DNA of 64,000 bases from RUG11198 sp036342255 (GTDB lineage: Bacteria > Bacillota_I > Bacilli_A > RF39 > UBA660): positions 5,442 to 69,441 of the forward strand of contig JAZAUS010000011.1 in NCBI GenBank assembly GCA_036342255.1. The letters are read 5' to 3'. This document shows positions 52,816 through 61,780 of the stretch, piece after piece (the stretch's first letter is position 1; every line of letters starts with the position of its first letter). Below the pieces are notes generated by a model. That model was not told the DNA's origin and ran no database searches. It saw only the letters and a program-made list of their open reading frames with translations. The translations under genes were made by a program, and so were the position numbers.

Positions 52816-54369
52816 ATGAATTGGGCTAAAGAAGTGGCTCTTAGAATAGTAGAAGAAAGACCAAATGAAGAAGTATATACTGTTGCTAGTGGAGTAAGTC
52901 CTAGTGGATTTGTACATATAGGTAATTTTAGAGAGATTGCTACACCTTATTTAGTGGCTAAGGAATTAAAAAAATTAGGTAAGAAAGTTAGATATATATT
53001 ATCTTTTGATGAGTTTGATAGATTTAGAAAAGTACCTGGTAATATTGATTCTAGTTATGAGAAATATATAGGAATGCCATATACTGATATACCTAGTCCT
53101 TTTTCTAAAGATGAATCTTATGCTACATATATGGAAAATAGATTTTTAGATGAATTAAAGAAAATGGATGTTGAGGTAGAATGTATTTATCAAACTAAAG
53201 AGTACAAATCTGGTAGATATAGTAAATATATTAAGATTGCTATGGATAATAGGGATAAGATATTTGATATTATTGATGATTTTAGGACTCAGGATGCTAC
53301 TGATGAAGAAAGAGAAAACTATTATCCTATAAGTATATATTGTTCTAAATGTAAAAAAGATTTGACAAAGATTACTAAGTATAATTCTAAAACTGGTAAG
53401 GTTACATATACTTGTGAATGTGGACATGAAGATACTATTGATATAGAGAAAGCTGATAATATTAAGTTGCAATGGAAAGTAGATTGGCCTATGAGATGGA
53501 TGATAGAGAATGTTACTTTTGAAACGGGTGGTGTTGATCATTCTGCTGCTAATGGTAGTAAGGCTGTATCTGAAAGAGTGGCTAAGGAAATATATAATTA
53601 TGAACCACCTGTTTATATTCCATATAATTTTATTGGTATAAAAGGTGGGGGAGCTAAGATGTCGTCTTCTACTGGTAATATTTTGACTATTACCGATTTG
53701 TTAAGGGTATATGATAAAAATATTATTTGGTGGTTTTATGCTAGATTTGATAATATGCATGCTTTTGATATTGCTCTTGATAATGATGTTATAAGATATT
53801 ATAGCGAATTTGATAGATGGGTTAAAGCATATTTTTCTGATAAGATAGATGATAAGAATAGGAGTATATTAGATTTAACTGGGGTTAAAGATAATTATTT
53901 AAAATATCCTAATTTTAGTTATTTGGCTACTTTTTTACCTATTGTTAATTTTGATATTGATTTACTAAAAGAATTATTAGTAAAAGAAGATATAGATGTA
54001 GAGACAGAAGAATTCTCTGAAAGATTAGAATTAGCTAGAAATTGGGTTAATGAATATGGAACTGATTATCAGGTTAATTTACTTGAGCAAAGAAATGATG
54101 CATTTTATGATGAATTAAATGATATGGAAAAAGAGTGGTTAGAAAAAACTAAAGAGTTAATTGATAAAGAATATGAGACTACTTATGATTTGCAAACAGC
54201 TTTATATGATGTTGTTAAAGATGGCGTTTTAGCTGATAAAGAATTAAAGCAAACCCAAAAAAGATATTTTAATATTTTATATAATATGTTATTGGGGAAA
54301 GATCAAGGACCTAAATTGGGATTATTCTTGATGGCTATTGATAAGGATAGATTAAAAGAATTATTGTAG
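52816..54369 (+). CDS. lysS: lysyl-tRNA synthetase, class I
   Basis: ATG 52816 is chosen; the frame is open upstream to 52777, but that start is inside the attenuator hairpin. The 517-residue enzyme has the class I signatures HIGN (in SGFVHIGNFRE) and KMSSS (AKMSSSTGN), a zinc-like set (CSKCKKDL..CECGHED), and GGVDHSAANGSK. This is LysRS1, the form typical of archaea, spirochaetes and scattered bacteria, rather than the class II LysS of most Firmicutes. Confidence 0.95.
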   Translation: MNWAKEVALRIVEERPNEEVYTVASGVSPSGFVHIGNFREIATPYLVAKELKKLGKKVRYILSFDEFDRFRKVPGNIDSSYEKYIGMPYTDIPSPFSKDESYATYMENRFLDELKKMDVEVECIYQTKEYKSGRYSKYIKIAMDNRDKIFDIIDDFRTQDATDEERENYYPISIYCSKCKKDLTKITKYNSKTGKVTYTCECGHEDTIDIEKADNIKLQWKVDWPMRWMIENVTFETGGVDHSAANGSKAVSERVAKEIYNYEPPVYIPYNFIGIKGGGAKMSSSTGNILTITDLLRVYDKNIIWWFYARFDNMHAFDIALDNDVIRYYSEFDRWVKAYFSDKIDDKNRSILDLTGVKDNYLKYPNFSYLATFLPIVNFDIDLLKELLVKEDIDVETEEFSERLELARNWVNEYGTDYQVNLLEQRNDAFYDELNDMEKEWLEKTKELIDKEYETTYDLQTALYDVVKDGVLADKELKQTQKRYFNILYNMLLGKDQGPKLGLFLMAIDKDRLKELL

Positions 54370-54386
54370 GGTTATATTAATATATT

Positions 54387-54422
54387 AGGAACTAATTATT
54401 ATTAGTTCCTTTGTTGTTTTTT
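54387..54422 (+). terminator. intrinsic terminator
   Basis: AGGAACTAAT pairs with ATTAGTTCCT around TATT, followed by TTGTTGTTTTTTT. It ends the lysS transcript. Confidence 0.85.
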
Positions 54423-54472
54423 TAGTTATTTTATGTTAATATATGGTTAAAATTAATGTTGTGGTGATAATT

Positions 54473-56698
54473 ATGAAAAGGATTGAATTGCTAAGTCCAG
54501 TTGGTAATAAAGATATGTTATATCAAGCTATTCATAATGGGGCTGATGCTGTATATTTGGCTGGAGTTAATTATGGGGCTAGAAAATATAGTAATAATTT
54601 TACTAATGATGAATTAGTAGAGGCTATTAAGTATAGTCATTTATATGGTGTTAAAGTGTATGTTACAGTTAATACTATTATTTATGAGAATGAGATAAAT
54701 GATTTTATTAAATATATAGAGTTTTTATATGTTAATGGTGTTGATGCATTAATAATTCAGGATATAGGTATGATTAGTATGATAAGAAAAAGGTTTCCTG
54801 ATATAGAGTTGCATGCATCAACACAGTGTCATAATCATAATAAAGAAGGAATACAATTACTTAAAGAATTGGGTTGTAGTAGAGTGGTTATGGCTAGGGA
54901 AATGAGCTTAGATGAGATTAATAATTTAGATGTAGATATAGAGAAAGAAGTATTTGTATATGGGGCTTTATGTGTATGCTATTCTGGATGTTGTTTATTT
55001 AGTAGTCTAAATGGTGGAAGAAGTGGTAATAGAGGTGAGTGTGTTGGCTCTTGTAGATTACCATATAAACTAATTCAAGATGATAAAGAAGTATTATTAA
55101 AAGATAAGTATCTTCTTAGTACAAAGGATTTAAATACTTTAAGTAAATTAAAAGATATATTAGATAGTAATATTGATAGTTTAAAGATAGAAGGTAGGAT
55201 GAAATCACCAGTATATGTTGGATATGTTACAAGATTATATAGATTATTAATTGATAAATATTATAATCATGAAGATATGGTTTTAACAGATGGTGAAATT
55301 ATTAATTTAAAGAAGATATTTAACCGTGAATTTACGGAAGGATATTTATTTAAAAGTAAAGATATTATGAATATTAAAACCCCTAATCATCAGGGAATTG
55401 AGATAGGAAAAGTTATTAGTGCTAATAAGAAGTTTATTACGATAGAGCTTAAAGATTATTTAAGTCAAAATGATGGGATTAGGTTTAAGAATGCTGATAA
55501 GGGAATGATAGTTAATAAATTATATAATAAGAAATTCTTATTGGTAAATAGTGTAGATAAGTTTAATATATGTATGATTCCTAATAAGATAGGTTTAAGA
55601 GATAAAGATGTGGTTTTAAAAACTATTGATTATAAATTAGAAAATGATATTAGTAATTATATAGAGAAAAAGATAGATATTTCATTTAAGATTAATCTTA
55701 GTATAGGTAAATCTATGAAGTTAGAGGTTAGTGATGGAGCAAATGAATTGGTTGTAGAAGGATCTGTTGTAGAGAAAGCTAAAACTAGAGAAGTAAATGT
55801 TAGTGATATAGAGAAAGCTCTTTTAAAATTAGGTAATACACCATATAATTTAATAAAATTAGAAATAAATAAAGATGATAATATTTTTGTAAATTTAAAA
55901 GATATTAATATATTAAGAAGAATGGCTGTTGATAGGTTAAATAATAAGAGAATGAGAAGAGATATTGATATTAAGATAAATAATAATTATGAAGAAATAT
56001 TTGTAGAAAAAGATAATTTATATTATATTAATGCTTTGGTAAGAAATGAAGAACAGTTAAAGTGTTGTATAGATAACGATATTAATAATATATATGTTAG
56101 TGATTATGATTTATATAATAAATATAAAAATTATAATAATATTTATTATAGAGTATCTAGAGTTAATTCTGATTATATAGATTTTAATAATAGTAATTTA
56201 TTAGTTGGAGAATTGGGCAGTGTTTATAAATATAAAGATAATAATAATATAGTTGGTGATTATTATTTAAATGTTGCTAATAGTAAGGGGATTAAATTAT
56301 TAAATAGTTTGGGAGTTAATAGGGTTACTTTATCTGTTGAATTATCTGATGATAAAATTAAAGATATTATGAATAATAATTATAATGTTGAGTTAATTAT
56401 ATATGGTAGATTAGAATTAATGGTTACTAAGTATTGTCCTTTAAAGAAATGTTTGAATTATTGTGATAAATGTAAGAATAGTAAAGATAAGTTTTATTTT
56501 GAAGATAGATTAGGTAAGAGGTATCCTATTATACATGATAAATGTATAACACATATTATGCATAATTCTAATATTAATAATATAGATAATATTAATTATT
56601 ATAAAGAATTAGGTATTAATAATTATCGATTAGAATTTTTTGATGAGAATTATAATGAAGTTAAAAGATATATTCAAAAAGTTAAAAATATGTTATAA
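54473..56698 (+). CDS. U32 peptidase-family protein (RlhA/TrhP-type RNA hydroxylation family)
   Basis: ATG 54473 follows GTGGTGAT. The 741-residue protein has the U32 core: ELLSPVGNKDMLYQAIHNGADAVYLAG, ELHASTQCHNHN, SRVVMAREMSLDEI and EVFVYGALCVCYSGCCLFSS with GECVGSCRLPY, the cysteines of the family. A long C-terminal part ends in another Cys set (YCPLKKCLNYCDKCKNSKD). Characterised relatives (RlhA, TrhP) hydroxylate rRNA or tRNA bases with prephenate-derived chemistry. Which RNA is the target here is unknown. Confidence 0.85.
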   Translation: MKRIELLSPVGNKDMLYQAIHNGADAVYLAGVNYGARKYSNNFTNDELVEAIKYSHLYGVKVYVTVNTIIYENEINDFIKYIEFLYVNGVDALIIQDIGMISMIRKRFPDIELHASTQCHNHNKEGIQLLKELGCSRVVMAREMSLDEINNLDVDIEKEVFVYGALCVCYSGCCLFSSLNGGRSGNRGECVGSCRLPYKLIQDDKEVLLKDKYLLSTKDLNTLSKLKDILDSNIDSLKIEGRMKSPVYVGYVTRLYRLLIDKYYNHEDMVLTDGEIINLKKIFNREFTEGYLFKSKDIMNIKTPNHQGIEIGKVISANKKFITIELKDYLSQNDGIRFKNADKGMIVNKLYNKKFLLVNSVDKFNICMIPNKIGLRDKDVVLKTIDYKLENDISNYIEKKIDISFKINLSIGKSMKLEVSDGANELVVEGSVVEKAKTREVNVSDIEKALLKLGNTPYNLIKLEINKDDNIFVNLKDINILRRMAVDRLNNKRMRRDIDIKINNNYEEIFVEKDNLYYINALVRNEEQLKCCIDNDINNIYVSDYDLYNKYKNYNNIYYRVSRVNSDYIDFNNSNLLVGELGSVYKYKDNNNIVGDYYLNVANSKGIKLLNSLGVNRVTLSVELSDDKIKDIMNNNYNVELIIYGRLELMVTKYCPLKKCLNYCDKCKNSKDKFYFEDRLGKRYPIIHDKCITHIMHNSNINNIDNINYYKELGINNYRLEFFDENYNEVKRYIQKVKNML

Positions 56699-56723
56699 TT
56701 TTTTTAGAAAGTAAGGTGATATG

Positions 56724-57257
56724 ATGGCTAGAAGGAGAAGAAAGAAAAGTAATAATGATACTTTAGGAATGGTTGGAAAAATTATAATAGTTTGTTTAGT
56801 AGTTTTAGCTGGTTATTTTACATATAAGAATTATGGTAATAAGATATTAGGTAATGATACTAGGAAAGAACAAGTAGATAATAAAGATAAAGCTAAGAAT
56901 AATGATAAGGAAGAAAAAACTGAAACTACTAATACAGAAACTAATGATAAGAAAGATAAGAAAGATGATAATAAGGGAGAAGAGAAATATACTTATCATA
57001 ATCAAGAGGGAGAAAATGTAACAATTAAGGCTGATAAGTCAGTAGAAGCTACTGGTTTTGCAGGGGCTAGTAATCATAAGTTTTTTCTTCGTGGTACTAC
57101 TTTATATTATAGAAATATAAGTAGTGGTGATAAGGAAGTTGTATTAGCATATAATGTTGAAGATTTATATTTAGAAAATAAAGAAGTAACTGCTGTTTTA
57201 TCTAAAGATGGTAAAATAGTAGAAGAAAATAATTATATAACTTATATAAAAAAATAA
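56724..57257 (+). CDS. membrane-anchored hypothetical protein with charged linker
   Basis: Of two adjacent ATGs (56721, 56724), the second is better spaced from AAGGTG. The 177-residue product has a basic N-terminus (ARRRRKK), one membrane segment (IIIVCLVVLAGYFTY), a Lys/Glu/Asp/Asn-rich linker of about 60 residues, and a C-terminal domain of about 75 residues (GASNHKFFLRGTTLYYRN). Probably surface-exposed. Function unknown. Confidence 0.7.
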   Translation: MARRRRKKSNNDTLGMVGKIIIVCLVVLAGYFTYKNYGNKILGNDTRKEQVDNKDKAKNNDKEEKTETTNTETNDKKDKKDDNKGEEKYTYHNQEGENVTIKADKSVEATGFAGASNHKFFLRGTTLYYRNISSGDKEVVLAYNVEDLYLENKEVTAVLSKDGKIVEENNYITYIKK

Positions 57258-57285
57258 TGTATTGTTTATACATTGTTTTTTTATT
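57255..57285 (+). terminator. intrinsic terminator
   Basis: AATGTAT pairs with ATACATT around TGTTT and is followed by GTTTTTTT. Confidence 0.75.
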
Positions 57286-57348
57286 TTAGAAGTAAAATTA
57301 TCTTTTTGTGTCTAATAATATAATTAGAGGGCTAGAAAGGAGAGAAAG

Positions 57349-57396
57349 ATGAGATTACTTTTATTAATTATAAGAAGATTTTTATATTTTATTTAA
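57349..57396 (+). CDS. tiny hydrophobic ORF (15 residues), tentative
   Basis: A strong site (AAAGGAGAGAAAG) precedes an ATG encoding a 15-residue Leu/Ile/Arg/Phe peptide that ends at TAA. A TATAAT box lies about 35 bases upstream. It could be a leader or small membrane peptide for the STAS gene after it, but no terminator or pairing was seen to support regulation. Confidence 0.3.
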   Translation: MRLLLLIIRRFLYFI

Positions 57397-57439
57397 TATT
57401 TATGTATTATAACTAATATAATGGTAGAAGGTGATAATA

Positions 57440-57751
57440 GTGTTAAAAATTGATACTGAATTTCGAAAAGGAATATTTTTTATTAGGTTAAGTGGTAAGC
57501 TAGATAATTATTTAAAATTAAAAAGTATTTATGATTTAACTTTAAATTTGGGGATTAGATATGTTGTTCTTAATACTTCTAATTTATTATTGTTAGATGT
57601 AAGTATGATTAATTATATTTATAAATATAATGATAGATTAATAAAAAATAATGGTTATTTGTTAATATGTGATACAAATAACCATAGAAAAAGAATTTTT
57701 AATGCTATTAATAATATAAATTGTGAAATAGATGCTTTTGCTTTAATATAG
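57440..57751 (+). CDS. STAS-domain protein (anti-anti-sigma-like)
   Basis: GTG 57440 is spaced correctly from AAGGTG. The 103-residue product follows STAS order: a first strand (GIFFIRLSGKLDNY), GIRYVVLNTSNLLLLDVSMINYIYKY and NGYLLICDTNNHRKRIFNAI. In LLLLDVSMI the Ser occupies the position phosphorylated in SpoIIAA/RsbV. No anti-sigma kinase gene is adjacent. Confidence 0.7.
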   Translation: MLKIDTEFRKGIFFIRLSGKLDNYLKLKSIYDLTLNLGIRYVVLNTSNLLLLDVSMINYIYKYNDRLIKNNGYLLICDTNNHRKRIFNAINNINCEIDAFALI

Positions 57752-57760
57752 ATTATAATT

Positions 57761-57797
57761 AATGATGAATAAATAATTTATTCATCATTTTTTGTAT
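57761..57797 (+). terminator. intrinsic terminator
   Basis: AATGATGAATAAAT pairs with ATTTATTCATCATT around a single A and runs into TTTTTTG. Confidence 0.8.
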
Positions 57798-57881
57798 TAT
57801 ATTAATAATAATTATATATAAAAATTGAGTTGAAATATGTATCTATAATATGTTATACTTTATTATGAAACAGGTGATTAT

Positions 57882-58178
57882 ATGAAAAAGAAGAATGAAA
57901 TAATAGTTCTTAATAATTGTGATTATGAACTAATAAAAAATTATAGGGATGCTTATGATAGACAAGAATTGGAAGATAAGTTTACAGATTATTTTTATGA
58001 TTATGATTATGTGGTTGGTGATATAGCTTATAATAAGTTAAGATTAAAGGGTTTTTATGATGAAGGGAATAAGAAAAAGAAGAGAATTAATAATTATAAG
58101 TATGTAGATGATTATTTAAAGAAGAATTGTGCTAATGATTGTAAGCATTTTATTATTAAGAAAGTAAGTAATAAATAG
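57882..58178 (+). CDS. yutD: YutD-family protein
   Basis: The 98-residue protein has YELIKNYRDAYDRQELEDKF, YDYVVGDIAYNKLRLKGFYDE and VDDYLKKNCANDCKHFIIKK, which follow the YutD family (RDA-F/Y-D, Y-V-V-G-D, L-R-L-K-G-F, and a late Cys) seen in Bacillus and relatives. The biochemical role is unknown. AGGTGAT precedes it, and pyrH starts nine bases after its stop. Confidence 0.8.
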   Translation: MKKKNEIIVLNNCDYELIKNYRDAYDRQELEDKFTDYFYDYDYVVGDIAYNKLRLKGFYDEGNKKKKRINNYKYVDDYLKKNCANDCKHFIIKKVSNK

Positions 58179-58186
58179 GTGGTTAT

Positions 58187-58882
58187 ATGTCTAGAAGAGT
58201 TTTGTTAAAGCTAAGTGGTGAAGCATTAGCTAAAGATACTGGTATGGGTATTGATTTTGATAAAGTGTTAGATATTGCTAATACTATTAATAAAGCATGT
58301 GATAAAGATATTGAATTAGCTATTGTTGTAGGTGGTGGTAATTTTTGGAGAGGTAGAAGTAACACTATGATGGATAGTTGTACATCTGATCATATAGGGA
58401 TGCTTGCTACTGCTATGAATGCTTTAGCTATTGGAGATGCTTTAAAACAAGTTGGTAGCGATGTTAGAGTTATGACTAGTATAGAGATGAAGGAGATAGC
58501 AGAGCATTATATTAGAGATAAGGCTGTTAAAGATTTAGAAAAGGGTCGTATTGTTGTATTTGGATGTGGTATAGGGTCACCATTCTTTTCAACAGATACA
58601 GCCGCAGCTCTTAGAGCAGCTGAAATAAATGCTGATATAATATTAAAAGCTACTAATGTAGATTATGTATATACTAAAGATCCTAGAAAATATGATGATT
58701 ATGAAATAATTAAAGAGACAAGTCATTTAAATGTTATTAAAGAGAAGTTAAAAGTTATGGATTTAACAGCAATATCTTTATGTATGGAGAATAATATACC
58801 AATTAGAGTATTTAATTTAAATAAACTTACTAATTTAAGGGATGCTATTAAGGGTAAAGAGATAGGAACTATTATTAAATAG
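58187..58882 (+). CDS. pyrH: UMP kinase
   Basis: The 231-residue protein has VLLKLSGEAL at the N-terminus, IVVGGGNFWRGR, DHIGMLATAMNALAI, GCGIGSPFFSTDTAAALRAAE and TNVDYVYTKDPRK, the amino-acid-kinase fold set of PyrH. It makes UDP from UMP and ATP. It usually sits between tsf and frr, but here it lies between yutD and queA. Confidence 0.97.
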   Translation: MSRRVLLKLSGEALAKDTGMGIDFDKVLDIANTINKACDKDIELAIVVGGGNFWRGRSNTMMDSCTSDHIGMLATAMNALAIGDALKQVGSDVRVMTSIEMKEIAEHYIRDKAVKDLEKGRIVVFGCGIGSPFFSTDTAAALRAAEINADIILKATNVDYVYTKDPRKYDDYEIIKETSHLNVIKEKLKVMDLTAISLCMENNIPIRVFNLNKLTNLRDAIKGKEIGTIIK

Positions 58883-58892
58883 TTCTTTTTTT
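58865..58892 (+). terminator. intrinsic terminator overlapping the pyrH stop
   Basis: GAACTATT pairs with AATAGTTC around ATTA and runs into seven Ts. The pyrH TAG lies in the 3' arm. Confidence 0.8.
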
Positions 58893-58948
58893 GTATATAT
58901 TTATTAAAAAATATGATATAATGTTGTAGTTATGTGGGAGTGGTTCTA

Positions 58949-59974
58949 GTGAAGACTGATGATTTTGATTTTTATTTACCAGAAGAATTAATAGCACAGC
59001 ATCCAACAGAAAAAAGAGATTCATCTAGATTGTTAGTACTTGATAAGAATACTGGTGATATAGAGCATAAGAAATTTAGTGATATTATTGATTATTTAAA
59101 TGAAGGTGATGTTTTAGTTTTAAATGATACTAAAGTAATGCCTGCTAGATTATTTGGAATAAAGAGTGATACTAAGGCTCATGTAGAAATACTTTTATTA
59201 AAAAAAATAGAGAATGATACATGGGAATGTTTAGTTAAACCTGCTAAGAGAGTTAAGGTAGGTACTATTATAGATTTTGGAGAAGGATTATTAAAAGCTA
59301 AATGTGTTAGTGTTGGTGAAGAAGGAATAAGAAGATTTGAATTTATATATGAGGGTATTTTTTATGAAATATTAGATAAATTAGGTACTATGCCTTTACC
59401 TCCATATATTAAAGAGAAGTTAAAAGATAAAGATAGATATCAGACTGTTTATGCTAAAAATATTGGTAGTGCTGCTGCACCTACAGCGGGATTACATTTT
59501 ACTTATGAATTATTAGATAAGATTAAGAATAAGAATATAGATATTTGTTATGTTACGTTACATGTAGGATTAGGTACTTTTAGACCTGTTAATGTAGAGG
59601 ATGTTACTAAGCATAAGATGCATTCAGAATTTTATAGTATGGATAAAGATACGGCTGATATATTAAATAAAGCTAAAAAGGATAAGAGAAGAATAGTAGC
59701 AGTTGGGACAACTACTACTAGAACACTAGAGACTATTATGACTAAATATAGTGAATTTAGAGAATGTAATGGGTTTACAGATATATTTATATATCCTGGA
59801 TATAAATTTAAAGGTATAGATGCTTTAATAACTAATTTTCATTTGCCTAAGTCTACATTGCTTATGTTAGTTAGTGCATTATCTTCAAGAGAGATAATAC
59901 TTAAGGCATATAAAGAAGCTGTTGATAAAGAATATAGATTTTTCTCATTTGGGGATGCGATGTTTATTAAATAA
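58949..59974 (+). CDS. queA: S-adenosylmethionine:tRNA ribosyltransferase-isomerase
   Basis: GTG 58949 fits GGGAG at 58936-58940 and gives the standard N-terminus MKTDDFDFYLPEELIAQHP. The 341-residue product has RDSSRLLVLD, VLVLNDTKVMPARL, AAPTAGLHFT and TLHVGLGTFRPV, the QueA signatures. It adds the epoxycyclopentane precursor in queuosine synthesis at tRNA G34. tgt and the preQ1 genes are not in this window. Confidence 0.96.
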   Translation: MKTDDFDFYLPEELIAQHPTEKRDSSRLLVLDKNTGDIEHKKFSDIIDYLNEGDVLVLNDTKVMPARLFGIKSDTKAHVEILLLKKIENDTWECLVKPAKRVKVGTIIDFGEGLLKAKCVSVGEEGIRRFEFIYEGIFYEILDKLGTMPLPPYIKEKLKDKDRYQTVYAKNIGSAAAPTAGLHFTYELLDKIKNKNIDICYVTLHVGLGTFRPVNVEDVTKHKMHSEFYSMDKDTADILNKAKKDKRRIVAVGTTTTRTLETIMTKYSEFRECNGFTDIFIYPGYKFKGIDALITNFHLPKSTLLMLVSALSSREIILKAYKEAVDKEYRFFSFGDAMFIK

Positions 59975-60043
59975 AAAAATTAAAATAAAAAAAGTAATTT
60001 AGAATTTTATGTAGAATATTAGTATATAGAGGGTGGTATTTAG

Positions 60044-61780
60044 ATGGCATATGTTGATGATATGACGATAAATGCAATTAGAAGAAAACATCCTATAAGA
60101 GAAATAGTAGAAAGATATGTTAGTTTAACTAAAAGAGGAGAAGATTATTGGGGACTATGTCCATTTCATCCTGATAATAATGCTTCTATGAGTGTATCAA
60201 CTAAACTAGATATGTTTCAGTGTTTTGCATGTCATAAAGCTGGGAATATATTTAATTTTATTGCAGGTATGGAAAATATTAGTTATGGGGATGCAATACG
60301 TTTATTAGCTAAAGAAGATGGATATGATGTAGGTAATGTTGTTAAATATAATAATCCTTATAGTAAAGATTATGAAATAATGAGTTTGGCTAGTAAGTTT
60401 TATCAAAATAATTTAAATAGTAATTTGGGAGTAAATGCTATTAAATATTTAGATAAAAGACAAATAGGTAGAGATACAATAAAAAAATTTGAGATTGGTT
60501 TATCTACTTCTAGGCAACCATTAATTCCATTTTTGAAGAATAAGTATAAAATAGAAGAATTGATTGATTTGGGTCTTGCTAATGATAATGAGATGGATGT
60601 ATTTGATAATCGTATTATGATTCCCATTCATGATTTGAATGGTAATCATATTGGTTTTGGAGGACGTATTTATCAAACTAAAGATCCTAGTAAGTATGTT
60701 AATACTAGGGCTACGAAAATATTTGATAAGAGTAAGATTTTATATAATTATCATAGGGCTCATGAGAAGTTAAATAAAAATGATTCTATTATAATTATGG
60801 AAGGATATTTTGATGTTATAAGGGCTAGTACGGTAGGAGTAGATAATTGTGTAGCCCCTATGGGGACTTCTTTAACTAAACAGCATATTGGTATATTAAA
60901 GAAGATTACTAATAATATAATATTATGTTTTGATGGAGATAGGGCTGGTAGAGAGGCTACTATAAGAACTATAGAATTATTAGAGAATGAGAATATTAAT
61001 GTAAAAGTTATTGATTTAGAAGGAAGAGATCCTGATGAATTTATTATAGAGATGGGTAAAGATGCTTTTATTGATAAGGTTAATAATCCTATTAATGTGA
61101 TAGATTTTAAGATGCAAGTATTAAAAGAAAATAAGAATTTGAATGATACTAAGGAAATTAGTAGTTATCTTGATGCGATAATTAAAGAATTAGTTAAAGA
61201 GAAAGACAGTTTTACGATAGAGCTTACTTTAAAACAACTAGAAAAGAAATTTAATATTGATTATGAAACTTTAAAAGAAAGATTTGATAATTATAAAAAG
61301 AAAGTTGTTAGGAGTAATAAAAATAATATTAAGGTAGAGAATAATAAAGAGAAAAAGGTATTAAATAAGTATGGACAAGCTACTAATAATTTGTTATACT
61401 ATATGGCTGTATCACCGGAAATTATCGATGACGTAACTAAAAAAGTTATTATGATTATGAATGATAAAAAAAGAAGATTGTTTAATGAGATAATATATTT
61501 TTATCATAAATATGGAAGTATAATATTAGCAGATTTTATTACTTATTTAAATACCAAGACTGATATATATGATGTATTTGAAGAAATAATAAATATGAAT
61601 TTAAAAAAAGAATATAGTGAACAAGAAATTAATGATTATATTAAATGTGTTAATGAATATTATCAATTGGATAAAATAGAGAAGTTAAAGCTTGAGCTTA
61701 ATACTGAGACTGATCCTATGAAACAAGCTAATATCTTAATGGAAATTATGAAGATAAGAGGAGTGAATAATAATGATTGA
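60044..61780 (+). CDS. dnaG: DNA primase
   Basis: The 578-residue protein has the CHC2 zinc finger (CPFH..CFACH), followed by the catalytic core with GFGGRI, the TOPRIM motif IIMEGYFDVIRA and DGDRAGREA. The C-terminal helicase-interaction region is short and divergent. It synthesises RNA primers at the fork. GAGGGTGG precedes the ATG, and it overlaps rpoD by eight bases. Confidence 0.97.
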   Translation: MAYVDDMTINAIRRKHPIREIVERYVSLTKRGEDYWGLCPFHPDNNASMSVSTKLDMFQCFACHKAGNIFNFIAGMENISYGDAIRLLAKEDGYDVGNVVKYNNPYSKDYEIMSLASKFYQNNLNSNLGVNAIKYLDKRQIGRDTIKKFEIGLSTSRQPLIPFLKNKYKIEELIDLGLANDNEMDVFDNRIMIPIHDLNGNHIGFGGRIYQTKDPSKYVNTRATKIFDKSKILYNYHRAHEKLNKNDSIIIMEGYFDVIRASTVGVDNCVAPMGTSLTKQHIGILKKITNNIILCFDGDRAGREATIRTIELLENENINVKVIDLEGRDPDEFIIEMGKDAFIDKVNNPINVIDFKMQVLKENKNLNDTKEISSYLDAIIKELVKEKDSFTIELTLKQLEKKFNIDYETLKERFDNYKKKVVRSNKNNIKVENNKEKKVLNKYGQATNNLLYYMAVSPEIIDDVTKKVIMIMNDKKRRLFNEIIYFYHKYGSIILADFITYLNTKTDIYDVFEEIINMNLKKEYSEQEINDYIKCVNEYYQLDKIEKLKLELNTETDPMKQANILMEIMKIRGVNNND

